This document shows, one piece after another, positions 22,715 through 34,761 of a DNA stretch of 64,000 bases. The position numbers and the translations under genes are program-made. Below the pieces are notes generated by a model. That model had not been told where the DNA came from, searched no databases, and saw only the letters and a list, made by a program, of their open reading frames with translations. Position 1 is the stretch's first letter; every line of letters begins with the position of its first letter. The stretch comes from Ancylostoma caninum (Eukaryota > Nematoda > Chromadorea > Rhabditida > Ancylostomatidae). The stretch spans positions 248,001-312,000 of the forward strand of contig JBAJFG010000570.1 of assembly GCA_037903475.1 (NCBI GenBank), read 5' to 3'.

Positions 22715-23966
22715 CGTGCGCCTAGTGGGCTCAAGATAATCAAAAGTAGTGCACGAAAAAACATTTTATCGAGCTGCAGGACTGAGCAGGACGAGCAGTA
22801 CGAGCGTGCAAAAACGTCAACCTAAAATTTTGGCTCACTCAGAGTTAAGGTGGTAGATGGACCTGAATAGCAGGAGATCTAGCCCATTTAGGTGCCGATC
22901 TTTTTCCAGTTTTAAAATGTCGAAAGTTTGCGCTTCTAAGGTGCATAGATCCTCTTCCTGCAGCTGGCTCCACCGCGATTCAACGCCGTCGTTAAAACAT
23001 ATAAAAAGGCCATTTTTGTCGACGAAACCTCATCTCCATGATTCTCATGCTAAATCTTTCCTCTTGAACATGAAGATCTGAAACTTGGAAGTAAAGCACA
23101 GTTGGATAGGGTCCATAGAATGACTTTTTATCGGCCTGCGGGAATGGGTAGGACTGGCAGTACAAACGTGCAAAAATTTTCATTTGAAATTTCAGCTTGC
23201 TCTGAGGCATGATTGTAGTTGGACATGGATAGCAGGAGACATAGCCGGTTGATGTTCCGATTTTTCTCAGTTTTGATTAGTAGGAGTTTTGTGCTCTCAG
23301 GGAGTTTGGTTCCCTTTCCGCAGTTGTCATCCTTCCTGCTTCGATCTAGTCGATAGAAAAAGTAAAAAAGGTCATTTTTATCAACTAAACGTCATTTCCG
23401 TGATTCCTGTGCTGAACCTTTTCTATTGATGCTGGAGAGCTGAAACTCAAAAGCAGAGCACAGTTGGGTAGTCTCCATAGTACTATCTTTTTTCGGCTTC
23501 CAAGGGTGAGCAGGACTGGCGGTATGTTTGAACAAAAATGAGCTTCCGATATTTAGTCTCGCTCGGTGGTCTAGCAGTAGTACTACTGAAATTAGTACCC
23601 GAATTCTCTACCACAACCACGATTCCTCCCCTCTACAACCTCCCCACTTTATCCGCCCACCATACTACCCCCGTTGATAATTCATTAACACACGTTTGAC
23701 CCTGCTTCCATTGCAAGGATACAGCGCACGCCGCATTACACCTTCGTGCGCAGTTACTAACTCTTTGACGCCGATGCCATTTCAGAAAAAAATACAACGA
23801 CCTCGGATCACACAGCGCTCAGTAGTGCTTAAGGTATAGCTGGACGGGTGCACACCCGCAAGTGTGTGTGCCGGCGCTCAGTAGAGGGGGACGTATACCC
23901 GGATGTATGGCGAGCGAAGCGAGCTTAAGAGTGTCTCTGATCTTCTTCACCATTTCCCTTCATATT
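22715..23966 (-). repeat. Dispersed repeat R1, copy C
   Basis: Reverse complement of copy A, nearly identical over about 1.1 kb, plus the additional 22715-22850 block shared with copy B. Together with copy B it makes an inverted repeat around 21736-22714. Confidence 0.8.
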
Positions 23967-24742
23967 ATAATGAGACCAGTCTGGCCGTCCGGCTAACGCC
24001 GGACTTCCAGACTTCTATTGATGCTCGCTTCGCTCGCATACTGCACTTTGAAAGCAAACACAAAAGCGTAAATGGATTGATAGAATCTGCTCCTTCCACG
24101 CAGTTCTATCGCTCTCCTGAGAAACCCTTGATCCCGCAGGTGGTAGCCTTCCCTCATATGAACGAACTTATGCTCTTCCACATGAGCGAAGCTAGCGGCC
24201 GTGAAGAACTGAGTGTAACCATTTCAGTGCAAATGTTATCTTGAAATGATTTAGGCTCAACTGGTTCTCGTGGTAATTCAAGTGATAAGGGTCCACCGAT
24301 TGTATATAAACGGAAACGAAGGAGTGGTTCATTCAGGCACAAACGGAATGGGAAGAGAACACTGATACGAAAGGAAACAATGTACATCGAGGTGATTCTG
24401 AAAGGAAGGTCCGCCGAAACAGGATAAGCGTACTCCTCATGCAGGAATAGACCCGCCTAGCGAATTCCTATTACTTGTGGAAACTGGCGCACCCTTATCA
24501 CACTGTTGGACCTGATTCCAGGCGTTTCCCCACCTCTGGACGCCAGCGCACCCTCCACACCGCGGTGCACTCACCGCTGTCCACTTTCCCATCCTTTAAA
24601 GCTTCTCTTCATTCCTTGAATCTCACCATACCCGTCCCTATCATCTTGCTGACCTCGTAATCACCATCACTGACCCATCAAGGAATTTCGTTTCACACAC
24701 ATACACGCGACAGACGAAGTAAGCCCGTTATTATAAGTCATG
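23967..24742 (+). repeat. Insert with contracted relative of the 1-1322 element
   Basis: 24120-24742 repeats 1-1322 in direct orientation, with only about two 59-bp units at 24475-24560. It sits between R1 copy C and the second R2 copy, a junction that is directly continuous on the other side (20720), so it looks like an insertion of about 0.76 kb. Confidence 0.65.
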
Positions 24743-25075
24743 AAGGGAAGTGAAAATGAAGATCAGGAACACAAGGCAAGCAGCCGCTGAGCACTGTTCA
24801 CGCTATCGAATGATATCCATTGTGAGAAGCTATCCCCACTACCGGTACCCCACTTCATCGACGGTTTTCGAGTTTGATGACGTTTCCCATTTTTGGGCGC
24901 CGCTACACTCATACCACGGAGCTGGATCCCTCTCCTGATGATCCCCCTTCTCAATGTCCTCACACTCACAACATAGCGTTGGATCGGGTTTTTTTTTGGA
25001 TTTCAAACACATCGTTGGAATCAGCGCATCGGGGGGGGGGGTCTGTTGATATCTCAATACCCATCATGAGATGAC
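24743..25075 (-). repeat. Repeat R2, copy 2
   Basis: Reverse complement of 20330-20722, including the GGCGCC-flanked block and a G-run near 25030-25040. Confidence 0.7.
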
Positions 25076-25463
25076 ACACTGCACTTAACTCTGTATAGTC
25101 CGTCTGAACCATAGGCGCGGGTGAGGCCAGCAGGGTTTCTAGGTGCAGCGTGGCTACCACGGTGCCTGCCTTGATAACAGGCATTGTTTCTGGTAGCTGA
25201 TCCTCCGCTGCCATCCTCCTCCTTTTCCTGCAAGCTTCTTAAGGATAAACGGAGACTTACCTTTGCGCAGGAAACCCTGGTGTTGGTGCCTAGTGCTCCT
25301 GCATTCGTATAGCTCTACATATGCCCTTACGACCCCCTAGAGTGCCAATAATCAGAAAGGGTGAAAACGGATTCGAAACAAAGTCGTGAGCTGCACAAGG
25401 TAGTATACATCAAGCCACAATTCTATACTCATAGCATCCTCCATTGGTCACCATGTTTGGAAA
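25076..25463. other. No gene seen
   Basis: Unique sequence up to the start of the copy 2 arm. No exon with convincing splice sites was found. Confidence 0.4.
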
Positions 25464-26216
25464 CCAGGATAAGCTGAGAGGAACAGCGTACATGGTCAAG
25501 AAGGCCCTTTCGCAGCCACGCTGCCTCTAGAGCTCTCATTGGCTTCATCGACCCCAACGTTTTGGATGGATTATACACGCGTTAGATTTCCCCGCAGATT
25601 TTGATTTGGCGGGAAGTAGTGAAGCGTAGTTGGAATTTGCTATATAATGGAACTATGAACACGTTCTATTCGAAAACTCGACCAATCTTGGTTGTTTTTT
25701 GGATACTTCCACTCAATTATGAGTGCAGAAGCGTTGGCGAAAGTGCAAATCCCTTAAAAGGAAGCACATAATCCAACTGAACAAATAGCTCCTCGGTGTA
25801 AATTCGATAAATTAGTTCCGGGGCCGAGTTTTGGATTCCGGAACTCACCATGCACGCTGAAAGTTTATGTCTACACCTCCTTTCTAGCAACAGGCATTGA
25901 GATTGCTTGCAGTAGAAACGAACCAAAGCACAATCAAATGCAGCAGGAGTCTGCAGTATTGTACTATCTAGCGAAATGATATTCGTCTTCTGTAAGGATT
26001 TTAGGCATTTAGGAGAGAGAACATGAATAAATAATGAAGAATCACTCTGTTTCATAATCCAGAGCTATTAGACACTAGAGGAAAGAGACACTCTTTACAG
26101 TACGCCTACAGTAACACAGTGTGAGTCATGCTGGAAACTGCAGAAATATGCGAAATGCACTGTAGTGCAGATCCTATTAAATACTCGTGATCAGAATGTG
26201 AAACACCATCAACCCT

Positions 26217-26237
26217 CCCCCCCCCCCCCCCCCCCCC
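26217..26237. repeat. C21 homopolymer
   Basis: Twenty-one consecutive C, the mirror of the G22 tract at 8123-8144. Confidence 0.95.
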
Positions 26238-26594
26238 TACAAAATGTGAAACACGCCCATAACACATAGAACTCAAATAAGATTGCAACTAGTTAGCGCT
26301 CGAACACAGAGGGACGTATGAGGATCTGCCCTAAGTGTGACTGCCATGTTGGAAACGATAGAAATTTGCGAATAACTGACACAGATAAAATGTTGCAACT
26401 AAAAATTTCATTGCTGTTCTGCCGCGTCGACAAATATTAGCACTACACCTTCAGCTGCATTTGCCCTCTGACCCACTTTCGGGCATATATTTTCAGCCAA
26501 TACGTTTTCACTATCAAACCCAATAGAGCTCAAATGAACAGTTACTACTGAAAATATTGACGATTTCCACAATTTCGTTTGCTCAGCTCTTCCT

Positions 26595-26629
26595 TGATAA
26601 CGATGTGATTGTCTAAATTGGTATAAAAG
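26595..26629 (+). promoter_or_regulatory. TGATAA site and TATA box of CAP copy 2
   Basis: TGATAA at 26595-26600 and TATAAAAG at 26622-26629 lie 42 bp before the ATG at 26672. The same arrangement precedes all three copies, inside the near-identical block. Confidence 0.55.
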
Positions 26630-26671
26630 CTGCTAGCTGTGAAGTCAGTCACAGAAGTTGCGACGCCAAAT

Positions 26672-29600
26672 ATGTTCTTAAAGGCAGTCCTCACCCTAAG
26701 TCTGGTAAGACTCGACCATTTTTATTTGAAGATGTATGAACCAGTAAGCTAATTTATCACATTCAGATTCTCTTGGAATCACGAATCTCCGCTATCGGTC
26801 AGTATCTTTCACATGCAACATTCCAGTTTCTCGTTTAACTCATGTTTAATTTTTAGACTATGGATGCCCTACTAACCCTTACATTGATGACTTCATGCGA
26901 GACGTTTTCGTCGGCTATCATCGCGTGTTACGTAGAAGAATCGCTCAAGGTGGTCAACAGCCAAACAGTCAAGGATTTTTGGGACCTGCGAAGAACATAT
27001 ATGAACTGGTAATCGGTTTCTTCATTATTCACAGATTTCGTCCAACAACGTTTAGGTACAATAAGAGCACTTAACATGTTTTGTCGTTCTTTTGTGACGA
27101 CTTTATTCCTTCAGTCTTGGAATTTCTAAACGAACGCAAGTGCTGGTACACAATTTTAAAAGTTCTTCTGAGAAGAAGTTTATGACTTGCAGCAACAATC
27201 TAGTTCGTATGGGCTTCAGCTCTGAACCTTAATCAACCACGAATATCCTTTTGTTAGAGCGGATTTTTTGTACAAACTTCTCCAGCTTCGAAATTTTTGA
27301 GCTTCGAAGATATATGTAAAGCGCTATGGCTCGCAAACGGCATTAGGAAGAGACACTGACTTTTCTTAATCACCTGTTCATACTTTTTAGTTTTAGTGAA
27401 CATTACTTCATACTTTGGTGCCCATTATACAAAACGTGGTCTGAAATGATACAATGTTGTGGCATTGACAGAAGATTGCATCGGCTAGCTTTGCAAAAAT
27501 GATACATACTATTCTCAGAAGTGGGACTGCGACTTCGAGAAACAAGCTCAAGAAGCAATCGAGCAATGCAACATGGATGCTCGCGCTAACGTCTCACAGA
27601 ATATCGCCTCGTGAGTTCATGCTGTAATAAAAGTATAGATCAGATTTCAACTTTTATCACTTCCTCACCATCAGATTCTTTGGACGAACCGGACCTTACT
27701 CGAATTGGACCAACGCTGTCTGGGGGATGATCGGATGGCTGAGCCCCGCAAGCCAGTACGGAATAAACAATCGGAACGAAGTCACAAACATGAAACAACT
27801 AAACTTCGGAAATGTAAGACAAGCATTAATGTTTATGTGAACTCAACTTGGTCTAAAAACAGATCGTTGCAGATGGCCTATTCAAAGTCCACAAAATTCG
27901 GTTGCGCTTTTAAAACATGTGGCGATCAGTTCATAGTCACTTGCCTCTACAACCACGTGTAAGTTGATTCGCAGTTAAGATTGTCAGGAAGAACATTTCA
28001 AAGAGGCCGGATCAAAGAGAAAAACATTAGTGTTATTTCCAGGGGTAATCGCCCATCTACAGTGCTTTGGGAGAGCGGAAAACCATGCCAAACTGACGGA
28101 GATTGCTCAACCTACGAGGGTTCTACTTGTAATAAGGGCCTCTGTGTTGACTCTGAGAACAGGGCTGGTGTCACCTTCACTAGAGACGACAAAAAATCAG
28201 AAGAAAAGAAGCCTTCCGAAAGAGGAGAGGGAAACCACAAAGGAGATGAAGGATCTGACAGGTCAAAAGATGGAGAAAGTAAAAAGAACGGAGATGGACG
28301 AGACGATAAGAAGAAACCAACTGAGAAAGATGGAAGAGAGAAACCGGGTGCGGACAAAGCTGACCAACAAAAAACAACAAAAAAACAAAATCCCTCCGAT
28401 AGTGGAATGAAATCCACCTCGAGAAAACCGAAGGAAAATGGATCTGGTGACACTAGCACTAGCTCCACCGTTTCGATGTGTCCAGGCTCCAAAATCACAG
28501 CAAAAGCGAGAGAACTCTTCCTCGCTCTTCATAATGAAATGCGCAGGAACATTGCACTTGGAAAAGCACCGAATAATGTGGGATTCCTGGGTCCTGCCAA
28601 GAACATGTACAAAATGGTGAGTTTGTGAAAATCTTTAAAGGCAGCACTCATGGGAATTTTCACTTCTGGAATGAGTCGCTTACCATGTAGCCGGCCGCTG
28701 GACAATCGCAAGAGTAAGTTGAACACCTTGAATGGCCGCCTACCTGTGAATATACTGCCGTGGACACATCTGCCGCTCTGGATATTAGGATTCCGTCGCG
28801 CCATCCAACGCCGTTTACAGGGTGTGCCCATGTGGCTCAGCGGAGGCTTGTTTATGGAATTCGTACTATTCGCAGAGTTCCGTGGCGGGACCCATCACGG
28901 AACACTCGTCCGCGATGTGGACGAACTTGAAATACCGCTAAAATTTTTTTCCCTAATAACCCCGATATACCGCGAAATGTTGAACCCAAAAGTTTCCGTG
29001 AGTGCTGCCTTTAACGATGAGACTGAGGTAAGACTAGGAGAAAGTATGGATGAAGAATAGCTTTTTAAGCATGTTTCAAGTAAGGAAAGTTTCTTGCCTC
29101 TTATGGTGGTTCCCTGAGGAAATCACTGGAAACAGAAGCAATAGAAGAGGAGAAGTTGATCTCAACTCTTCATTTTGCTCGAAAGATATGATTTGGCCGA
29201 ATGAAATTGGGCGAGGCATTCTAAAGGCGGCTCAGTTCACAGCGAACGTCAATTGTGATTGTACTATCCACAATGAGGACAGCTCCACATCGCTCCTTAA
29301 CCCGCGTTGATAAGTGTTAACCGAATAAGGATTAACGTTTGGACTGACGAGCATCAACGAGGATTAACGAGTGATGTGCCCATTCTGCAAGGGGTACACT
29401 AACGATTGATGTTCACTGTGGAGCAGCATTCTATGCTTTACAAATAGAGTAGATGTGAGCAACAAATTCTCACTGCAGGATTGGAAATGTGAATATGAGA
29501 AGTGGGCACAATCGACTGTAGATAGTTGCAACAGCAACGGCAACCTAGGACCAGCAAGCAACGGCGTTTCGTGAGCTGCCATTGAATTGATGGTTCAGTT

Positions 29601-31868
29601 TTGCTTCATTTAACCTCTTCACTTGCAGTATCGCCGGGAATGGTGAAGAGTATCGCTCGAATCCTTACCAGTACATAAACGAAACGTTCCAAGTGTGGGC
29701 GGATGGACCCCAACTATACGGAACAACAAATGTTTACGAAAACTGGAACAACTACTACTTCGGGAATGTAAGTCCTTGATTTGGCGAAGTTCATGAACTG
29801 AGCTGGAGAAAATTCTCTTAGATCGCAATGTCCAAAACGACAAAACTGGGATGTGCTTACAACGTCTGTGGAAACACTCTCTACGTAAATTGCATATACT
29901 CCCTGGCGTAAGCTCAACTTATGTTTCTTTTAATTCATAGTTCCACCTCAAAATCATTCTCGAGGTTCTCATATAAATAAGAATCTTCAGGAGCAATCAC
30001 AATGGTACACGTGTTTCTTGTCGAAACTAAAGAAAATCCCGTTTTGGAGTTCATGCTTTTCTCGAGTTCGTGGGCGAACCTAGGGCGGTACTACAAGTTT
30101 CCGCATCATGCACTCCAAAGTTGATAACACCTCGAGGGAACTACCTATCATGCTAGGGGGTGAATAATGAGGAACTATCACATGAAGTACGAATTTCCTA
30201 AGAAGCTGCACTACCGGAAATGCGTTGTTCAGAAATTTTATCCCACCAACTTGGCTTGCCGCCGGCGTTCCCCGTTCACGATTTTCTGACAAAATGGAGC
30301 TCGAATACGGGTTTTCGGCAGTTTAGCACGGCATGGTGTATAGCAACATGATCAACAATTCTTCGAGATTTTTCTATGTGAGAACCTCAAAGACGATTCT
30401 GAAGTGGAAAGGGGATTTTAGGCAACTGATTAGAAATCCGCACAAACCGTTCATAACCTCCACATAATGGAAAATCATTCTTGAGTGAAGTAGTATTATG
30501 CCCATGTGAAGTGAATAGGTGAACAATCCACTGGGATAAATTTGGATAAAGATTGTAGCAACGAAAAAATCAGTGTTTCTTCCACTTCCCATCCATTCTT
30601 TTGGGCAAAGTTTTTCAGGGGAAATTTCCAAGGCACTGTAATGTGGGAGAAAGGACCTGCATGTCAACGAGATGAAGACTGCACCACTTACTCAGGATCT
30701 ACATGCGATAACGGACTATGTGTGGCGGGTGGAGCAAGTGGCATGGCTGGTAAGTCTTTATGGAAGACCGAAGAAGCAAAACTTGGAGTGAATGCAAACT
30801 CAGAATGCAGTCATTTTCAGTCGGCGGCACCAATAAGATGTGCCCCAAGAATAGTCACATGAACGACGAAGCTAGAGAGAAGTTCTTGGAGAGACACAAC
30901 TCACTTAGGTATGCTCAGAAAAAAAATTTAACTGCTGCTATTAGAATTGATGTAGCTATATGTGACTACATGCGTTTTTACGAGGCCTTCTCACATTGTT
31001 GAAGTGCATGAAGCTGAGATGTTGCAACTCCAAGTAGCTAATCTAAGAATTTTCCTAGATCGAGTCTAGCAAAGGGTGAGCAGGAGGATCCTCTTGGCGT
31101 CAATGGATTCGCACCAAAAGCTGCTCGCATGCGCAAAATGGTGGATCGTTTCCTATTTCGAATTCTGAATATTACGTGGAAAAATTGATTTCAGGTTTGG
31201 GATTGTGAAATTGAATACAACTCACAAAAGCATGCGAGTAGTTGTCAATACGAACATTCTCCTCCATCCGAGAGACCAGGTTTAGGCCAGAACCTCTACT
31301 TCTCTGAAGAAATAACCTTGGGTGTCGCTCTCGCGGCTGGTCAAGTTAGTACTCATCTGCATAAACTTTAATTGTCTGAACACTCTATTATTTCCGCGAA
31401 GAAAACGATGTGACCCAATCATATCCATTCAGGCCTCAGATTCGTGGTGGTCGGAACTAAAGACGTTTGGAGTTCCTCCAGAAAACAGGATCACTCCGGC
31501 AGTGTACTACAGAAAAGGCAAAGAAATTGGACATTATTCTCAGGTCTGCTGCGGATTTTCATGTAGGATCTTGGAAAACGGACCCAAATCTAACTGCAAT
31601 TTTCAGATGGCATGGCAGAATTCCTACAAGCTTGGTTGTGGAATCAGTTGGTGTCCAGTGTATACCTATGTTGTGTGTGAATATGGACCCGGGTAAGTAA
31701 AACATTCGTAGCATGTACATGTTAATACATACTCTTAGTGTTCATTTCAGAGGAAACACAATGGGTGAACTCATATACCAACTCGGATCCCCTTGTTCGA
31801 CTGACGAGGACTGCCAGTGCAGCGGTTGCAAGTGCAGCAAAGAAGAAGCGCTCTGCATTATGCCATAA
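26672..31868 (+). CDS. Triple-CAP-domain secreted protein, copy 2 (reference)
   Basis: Exons: 26672-26704, 26767-26797, 26857-27008, 27519-27610, 27675-27813, 27873-27958, 28043-28616, 29479-29570, 29629-29767, 29822-29907, 30619-30749, 30821-30908, 31059-31140, 31195-31344, 31433-31543, 31607-31692, 31751-31868. The sum is 2190 nt, i.e. 729 residues plus TAA, and every phase is consistent. Signal peptide at residues 1-20. CAP1 (about 22-178) has GYHRVLRRR and WDCDFE. CAP2 (326-475) has LHNEMRR and WKCEYE. Both end in FGN.A.SK.T..GCA, without GHYxQ. CAP3 (519-691) has RHNSLR, WDCEIE, GQNLYF, WWSEL and GHYSQMAW. CxxxxDC hinges follow CAP1 and CAP2, and a tail of eight Cys ends the protein. A poly(A) signal AATAAA lies at 31879. 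In this family the tetrad of CAP3 would be His, Glu, Gln (not Glu), His. Confidence 0.9.
28043..28616 (+). other. Exon 7: hinge, charged linker and CAP2 start
   Basis: This 574-nt exon is far longer than its neighbours (31-152 nt). It encodes a Cys hinge (WESGKPCQTDGDCSTYEG), a run of about 110 residues dominated by Lys, Glu, Asp, Ser and Gly, and the first CAP2 residues (CPGSKITAKARELFLALHN). Its translation is identical in all three copies. The charged run is expected to be disordered and flexible. Confidence 0.85.
28635..29014. mobile_element. TTAA-bounded MITE in intron 7 of CAP copy 2
   Basis: TTAAAGGCAGCACTCATGG at the left and GTGAGTGCTGCCTTTAA at the right, with TTAA at both edges. 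Same position as in copies 1 and 3. Confidence 0.75.
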
Positions 31869-31940
31869 TAATCTTTGTAATAAATACCACGAAGCAGCAA
31901 TGTTGCACGCACATAATGTAGTCCATGTTCTGAGTTTACC

Positions 31941-32555
31941 GGAATGATCACATACCTGTATGCCTTACGAATATTTCATATGCCATAGACTGAAAAGTAT
32001 TTCACTTTGCTGGTTAAAGGGTGGAGATGAACATTTCAATGGTTAGAGCCTTTGAAAACACCTGTGAACCAATCCAGTGCTGCCTTTTTTCTTCAAACCA
32101 CTTTCATTTTTTTCACAACAAAGACTTCACACGTTGAGTTCAAAAAGTTGAATTCTCATTGGTTGTCATTTTGGCAGCCAAGATCCCTGATGTTTCACTT
32201 ACATAGAGGAGGGACCTCATCCATCTTTGAAAATCTTTTCGTTTTTGATTAGCCCTCTAATTTTTGTTGAAAAGAAAATTTTGTGAAACCAACAGAAGGC
32301 CAGTAAATCATGTCATTTCTGGAACAGAGGCTCATCGCGGAGCTATAAAGCGGGAAAAATCCGAAATATTGGCGAAGCTTTAATTGAAGGATGGCTAATC
32401 AATGGATGGAACGTCGACACAGGAGTTCTGCTCTGGTCATATGAATCTGTGGCTTCGTCATGGTCTTTTATGTGCAATGATCAGCACTTGTGAAAACAAG
32501 AACAAAATTGGTAACGTAATATCTGTTATCCGAACCTTTAATACATCTGGGCACC
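31941..32555. repeat. 3' flank shared only with CAP copy 3
   Basis: The match to 37019-37640 stays high here, including GGTTAGAGCC and CATCTGGGCACC at the inner edge, while copy 1 is strongly diverged. Copy 3 carries an extra segment of about 15 bp (37380-37395) that looks like a CACTT-flanked duplication. Confidence 0.75.
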
Positions 32556-34313
32556 AGTTGTATATCATTCTCTGTCAGGACCGAACCATGACCGTGCTCA
32601 CATCGCTGAAGGCGGCTCTCCACTCTCTACAATCCTATGCATGAACTATGAAAAACCGACGGTGAGGGTGCGGCAGTGTCGCTCAGCGTCGCTCTCGCAT
32701 AACTCCACTCAGATTTGAGATTTTTCATAAACTTGATGCAAGTGGATAGCGCTTCCCGAGCCATATCAAAACATCTTTCTGCGTTGCTAGTTTGCCAGTT
32801 CAGGTTGACGCAGAGAGAAGGGCATGCAAAAACCTAAAAAAACTGCACAATTAAAGCCTGGGGCATAATTAGGGACTCTGTATGGAACAGAAAGTGTTTT
32901 ATTGGTTTTGTTGATCGATTTATAAATAGAATGATGCAATACAGTTACAACAAGTCCGCATTTGAGCAATATAGATAGTAGTAAAACCGAAAATTCACTT
33001 TGTACATTTTTTTAGTTCAATGCATCATAAGAACTGTAAAAAAAATGCAGTCCAAACTTCTGTACAAAATATCGTTTAATAGAGCCCACAGTGTTATGTG
33101 CAATAATCGCTCCTTGGTGTGATTATTGAACGATGTACTGGAACCATACAAAGTCAGCTTATTAGCTAGCGCTTATTAACAGCTAATTAGTCTGCCACGA
33201 ATTTTATCTGCGGGCAAATCGGAACAATTGTGCATGGATTTTATCTCTCTTATCTGTTAGGTTGTTACAAAGTTTCCGCTATTTTCGCATAGACATTTTC
33301 AAGGGTTTCTAATAAATGAATACCGATTAGATTTCGCGCATATCTAGATACTCTTTTAAAGCTCATGATCTCGCGAACATTCTCCATTATAAATCATATT
33401 TCTCCGTCTTGTTTTAAAAATGGGATGAATTTGGGAGTGGACCCCTCAAGAATGCAAATTTGGTGACAGCACTTATACGGATAATAAGTGTACCATGACG
33501 TTGCATGATTCTAACCAAATTTGGGATTAGTAATCTCATTCCTATTATCTTGATACTTTGCCTCTGCATCCTATTGTCAAGCAGCCTCAAACAGAGGCAA
33601 CAAACTTGGTAACCCAAACTATGCCGTTTTTCTCTCTGGAATTGGAGCACATTGAAATGGAATTTTTTTACTGTGACTGGGAACATCAACCATTTAAGAC
33701 CCTAATTATGGGAAGTTCCAAGCGTTCTGTGGAAATCGCACCATTTTGCCACACTGTGTCGGGCCCTTAATTTTGTTAGTCGAACTCTCTGAAAAGGCAA
33801 AGAGCACGCAGAAGAATGTTTAATAACGTATTACGTAGCACAAATCTGGCTCTAGCAGAGCGCCGGTTATCAAATCACAAGATTGTCTATTGAGTTGGAG
33901 CCGATTTGTCAAAGCCAGTGACTTCGAGCACTGACCGACTCAATTGCTGGACCAGCGGAGTCGAGCTCTTGCTGTGAAAACGGCAAAAGCTCAGCGAATG
34001 TTGTTGTGCATACCTCGATTGTCATCTATTGTTAGTTGATATTTTATAAAACTTTTTCGCCAAAAATTTCAAAACAGCGGAAACTTATGTGGCAACCTAA
34101 TATTTTATTTTAATGTTGCAAGTTTGTGACATCACAACATCTCCCTGAGGAAAAGTTTGACGCTCTTCTGCGGTTCCCTTGAGGAAAAATTGGTAAGTTG
34201 ATTTTTTCGTGCACTTCAATGCAATAAACGACCTTATTTAATCAGCGTTTGGTCTCAGAGTCAGCATCTATGAGAGTTTTTGCAACATTTCTTTCTTTCA
34301 ACACAGTTTTCTA
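32556..34313. other. No gene seen (palindrome spacer)
   Basis: Unique, AT-rich sequence inside the spacer between CAP copies 2 and 3. ORFs near 33414-33770 occur on both strands without splice support. Confidence 0.4.
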
Positions 34314-34609
34314 ATGAAATGCAGATTACCGTGGAAAGAGCCACTTGCCACATCTTTCAGCTACTCATCCTACACACACTGGTAAGTTTTTACTGTTTTC
34401 TGATTCTCTTTAGCTTTGTCGCCATGTCTTAGGGTCCGGCTATTTTTCGCACCTTTGCCGAGGCACGGTAGATCTGCCTTAGGGCTCGTATGGTGAAACG
34501 GAGGCGATTAGACCAACTCTGTCCACATGCCGAGATCTATCCGCAGTTTAACAAAGCCACAAACTGGAGTGAAGCCGAGCTAGAAGATTCATACAAAATG
34601 TGCAGATGA
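34314..34609 (+). CDS. Small two-exon gene, unrecognised
   Basis: Exon 1 is 34314-34381 (ATG to donor GTAAGT, phase 2). Exon 2 is 34483-34609 (acceptor CCTTAG, stop TGA). The join gives a 64-residue peptide beginning MKCRLPWKEPLATSF and ending NWSEAELEDSYKMCR, basic in the middle (RMVKRRRLDQLCPHAE). An alternative frame of exon 1 (ATG at 34321) would give a hydrophobic leader but joins exon 2 in another frame. No family recognised. Confidence 0.4.
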
Positions 34610-34761
34610 CTTTCACCAGCGTGCAAATCAATTGGTCACATGTCAAAAGTAGCACAAAAATATTTATTCAATTACATAATACAAATAGACTTCTATACTA
34701 TCTATGTAGAGAGTCTACACAGATGACTTTGGCAGTACTTCACATCTTTTTTTTAATTTAA

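Larger units (their letters stand above)
25464..31940 (+). repeat. Inverted-repeat arm containing CAP gene copy 2
   Basis: Pairs with 2413-8882 across its full length and, from 26571 to 32555, with 37019-43020. Copy 2 is therefore the shared member of two overlapping inverted pairs. Confidence 0.9.

Noticed and set aside
34380..34610. Alternative secreted reading of the small gene using ATG at 34321
   Set aside because: It gives a signal-like leader but joins exon 2 in a less protein-like frame. Kept only as an alternative.
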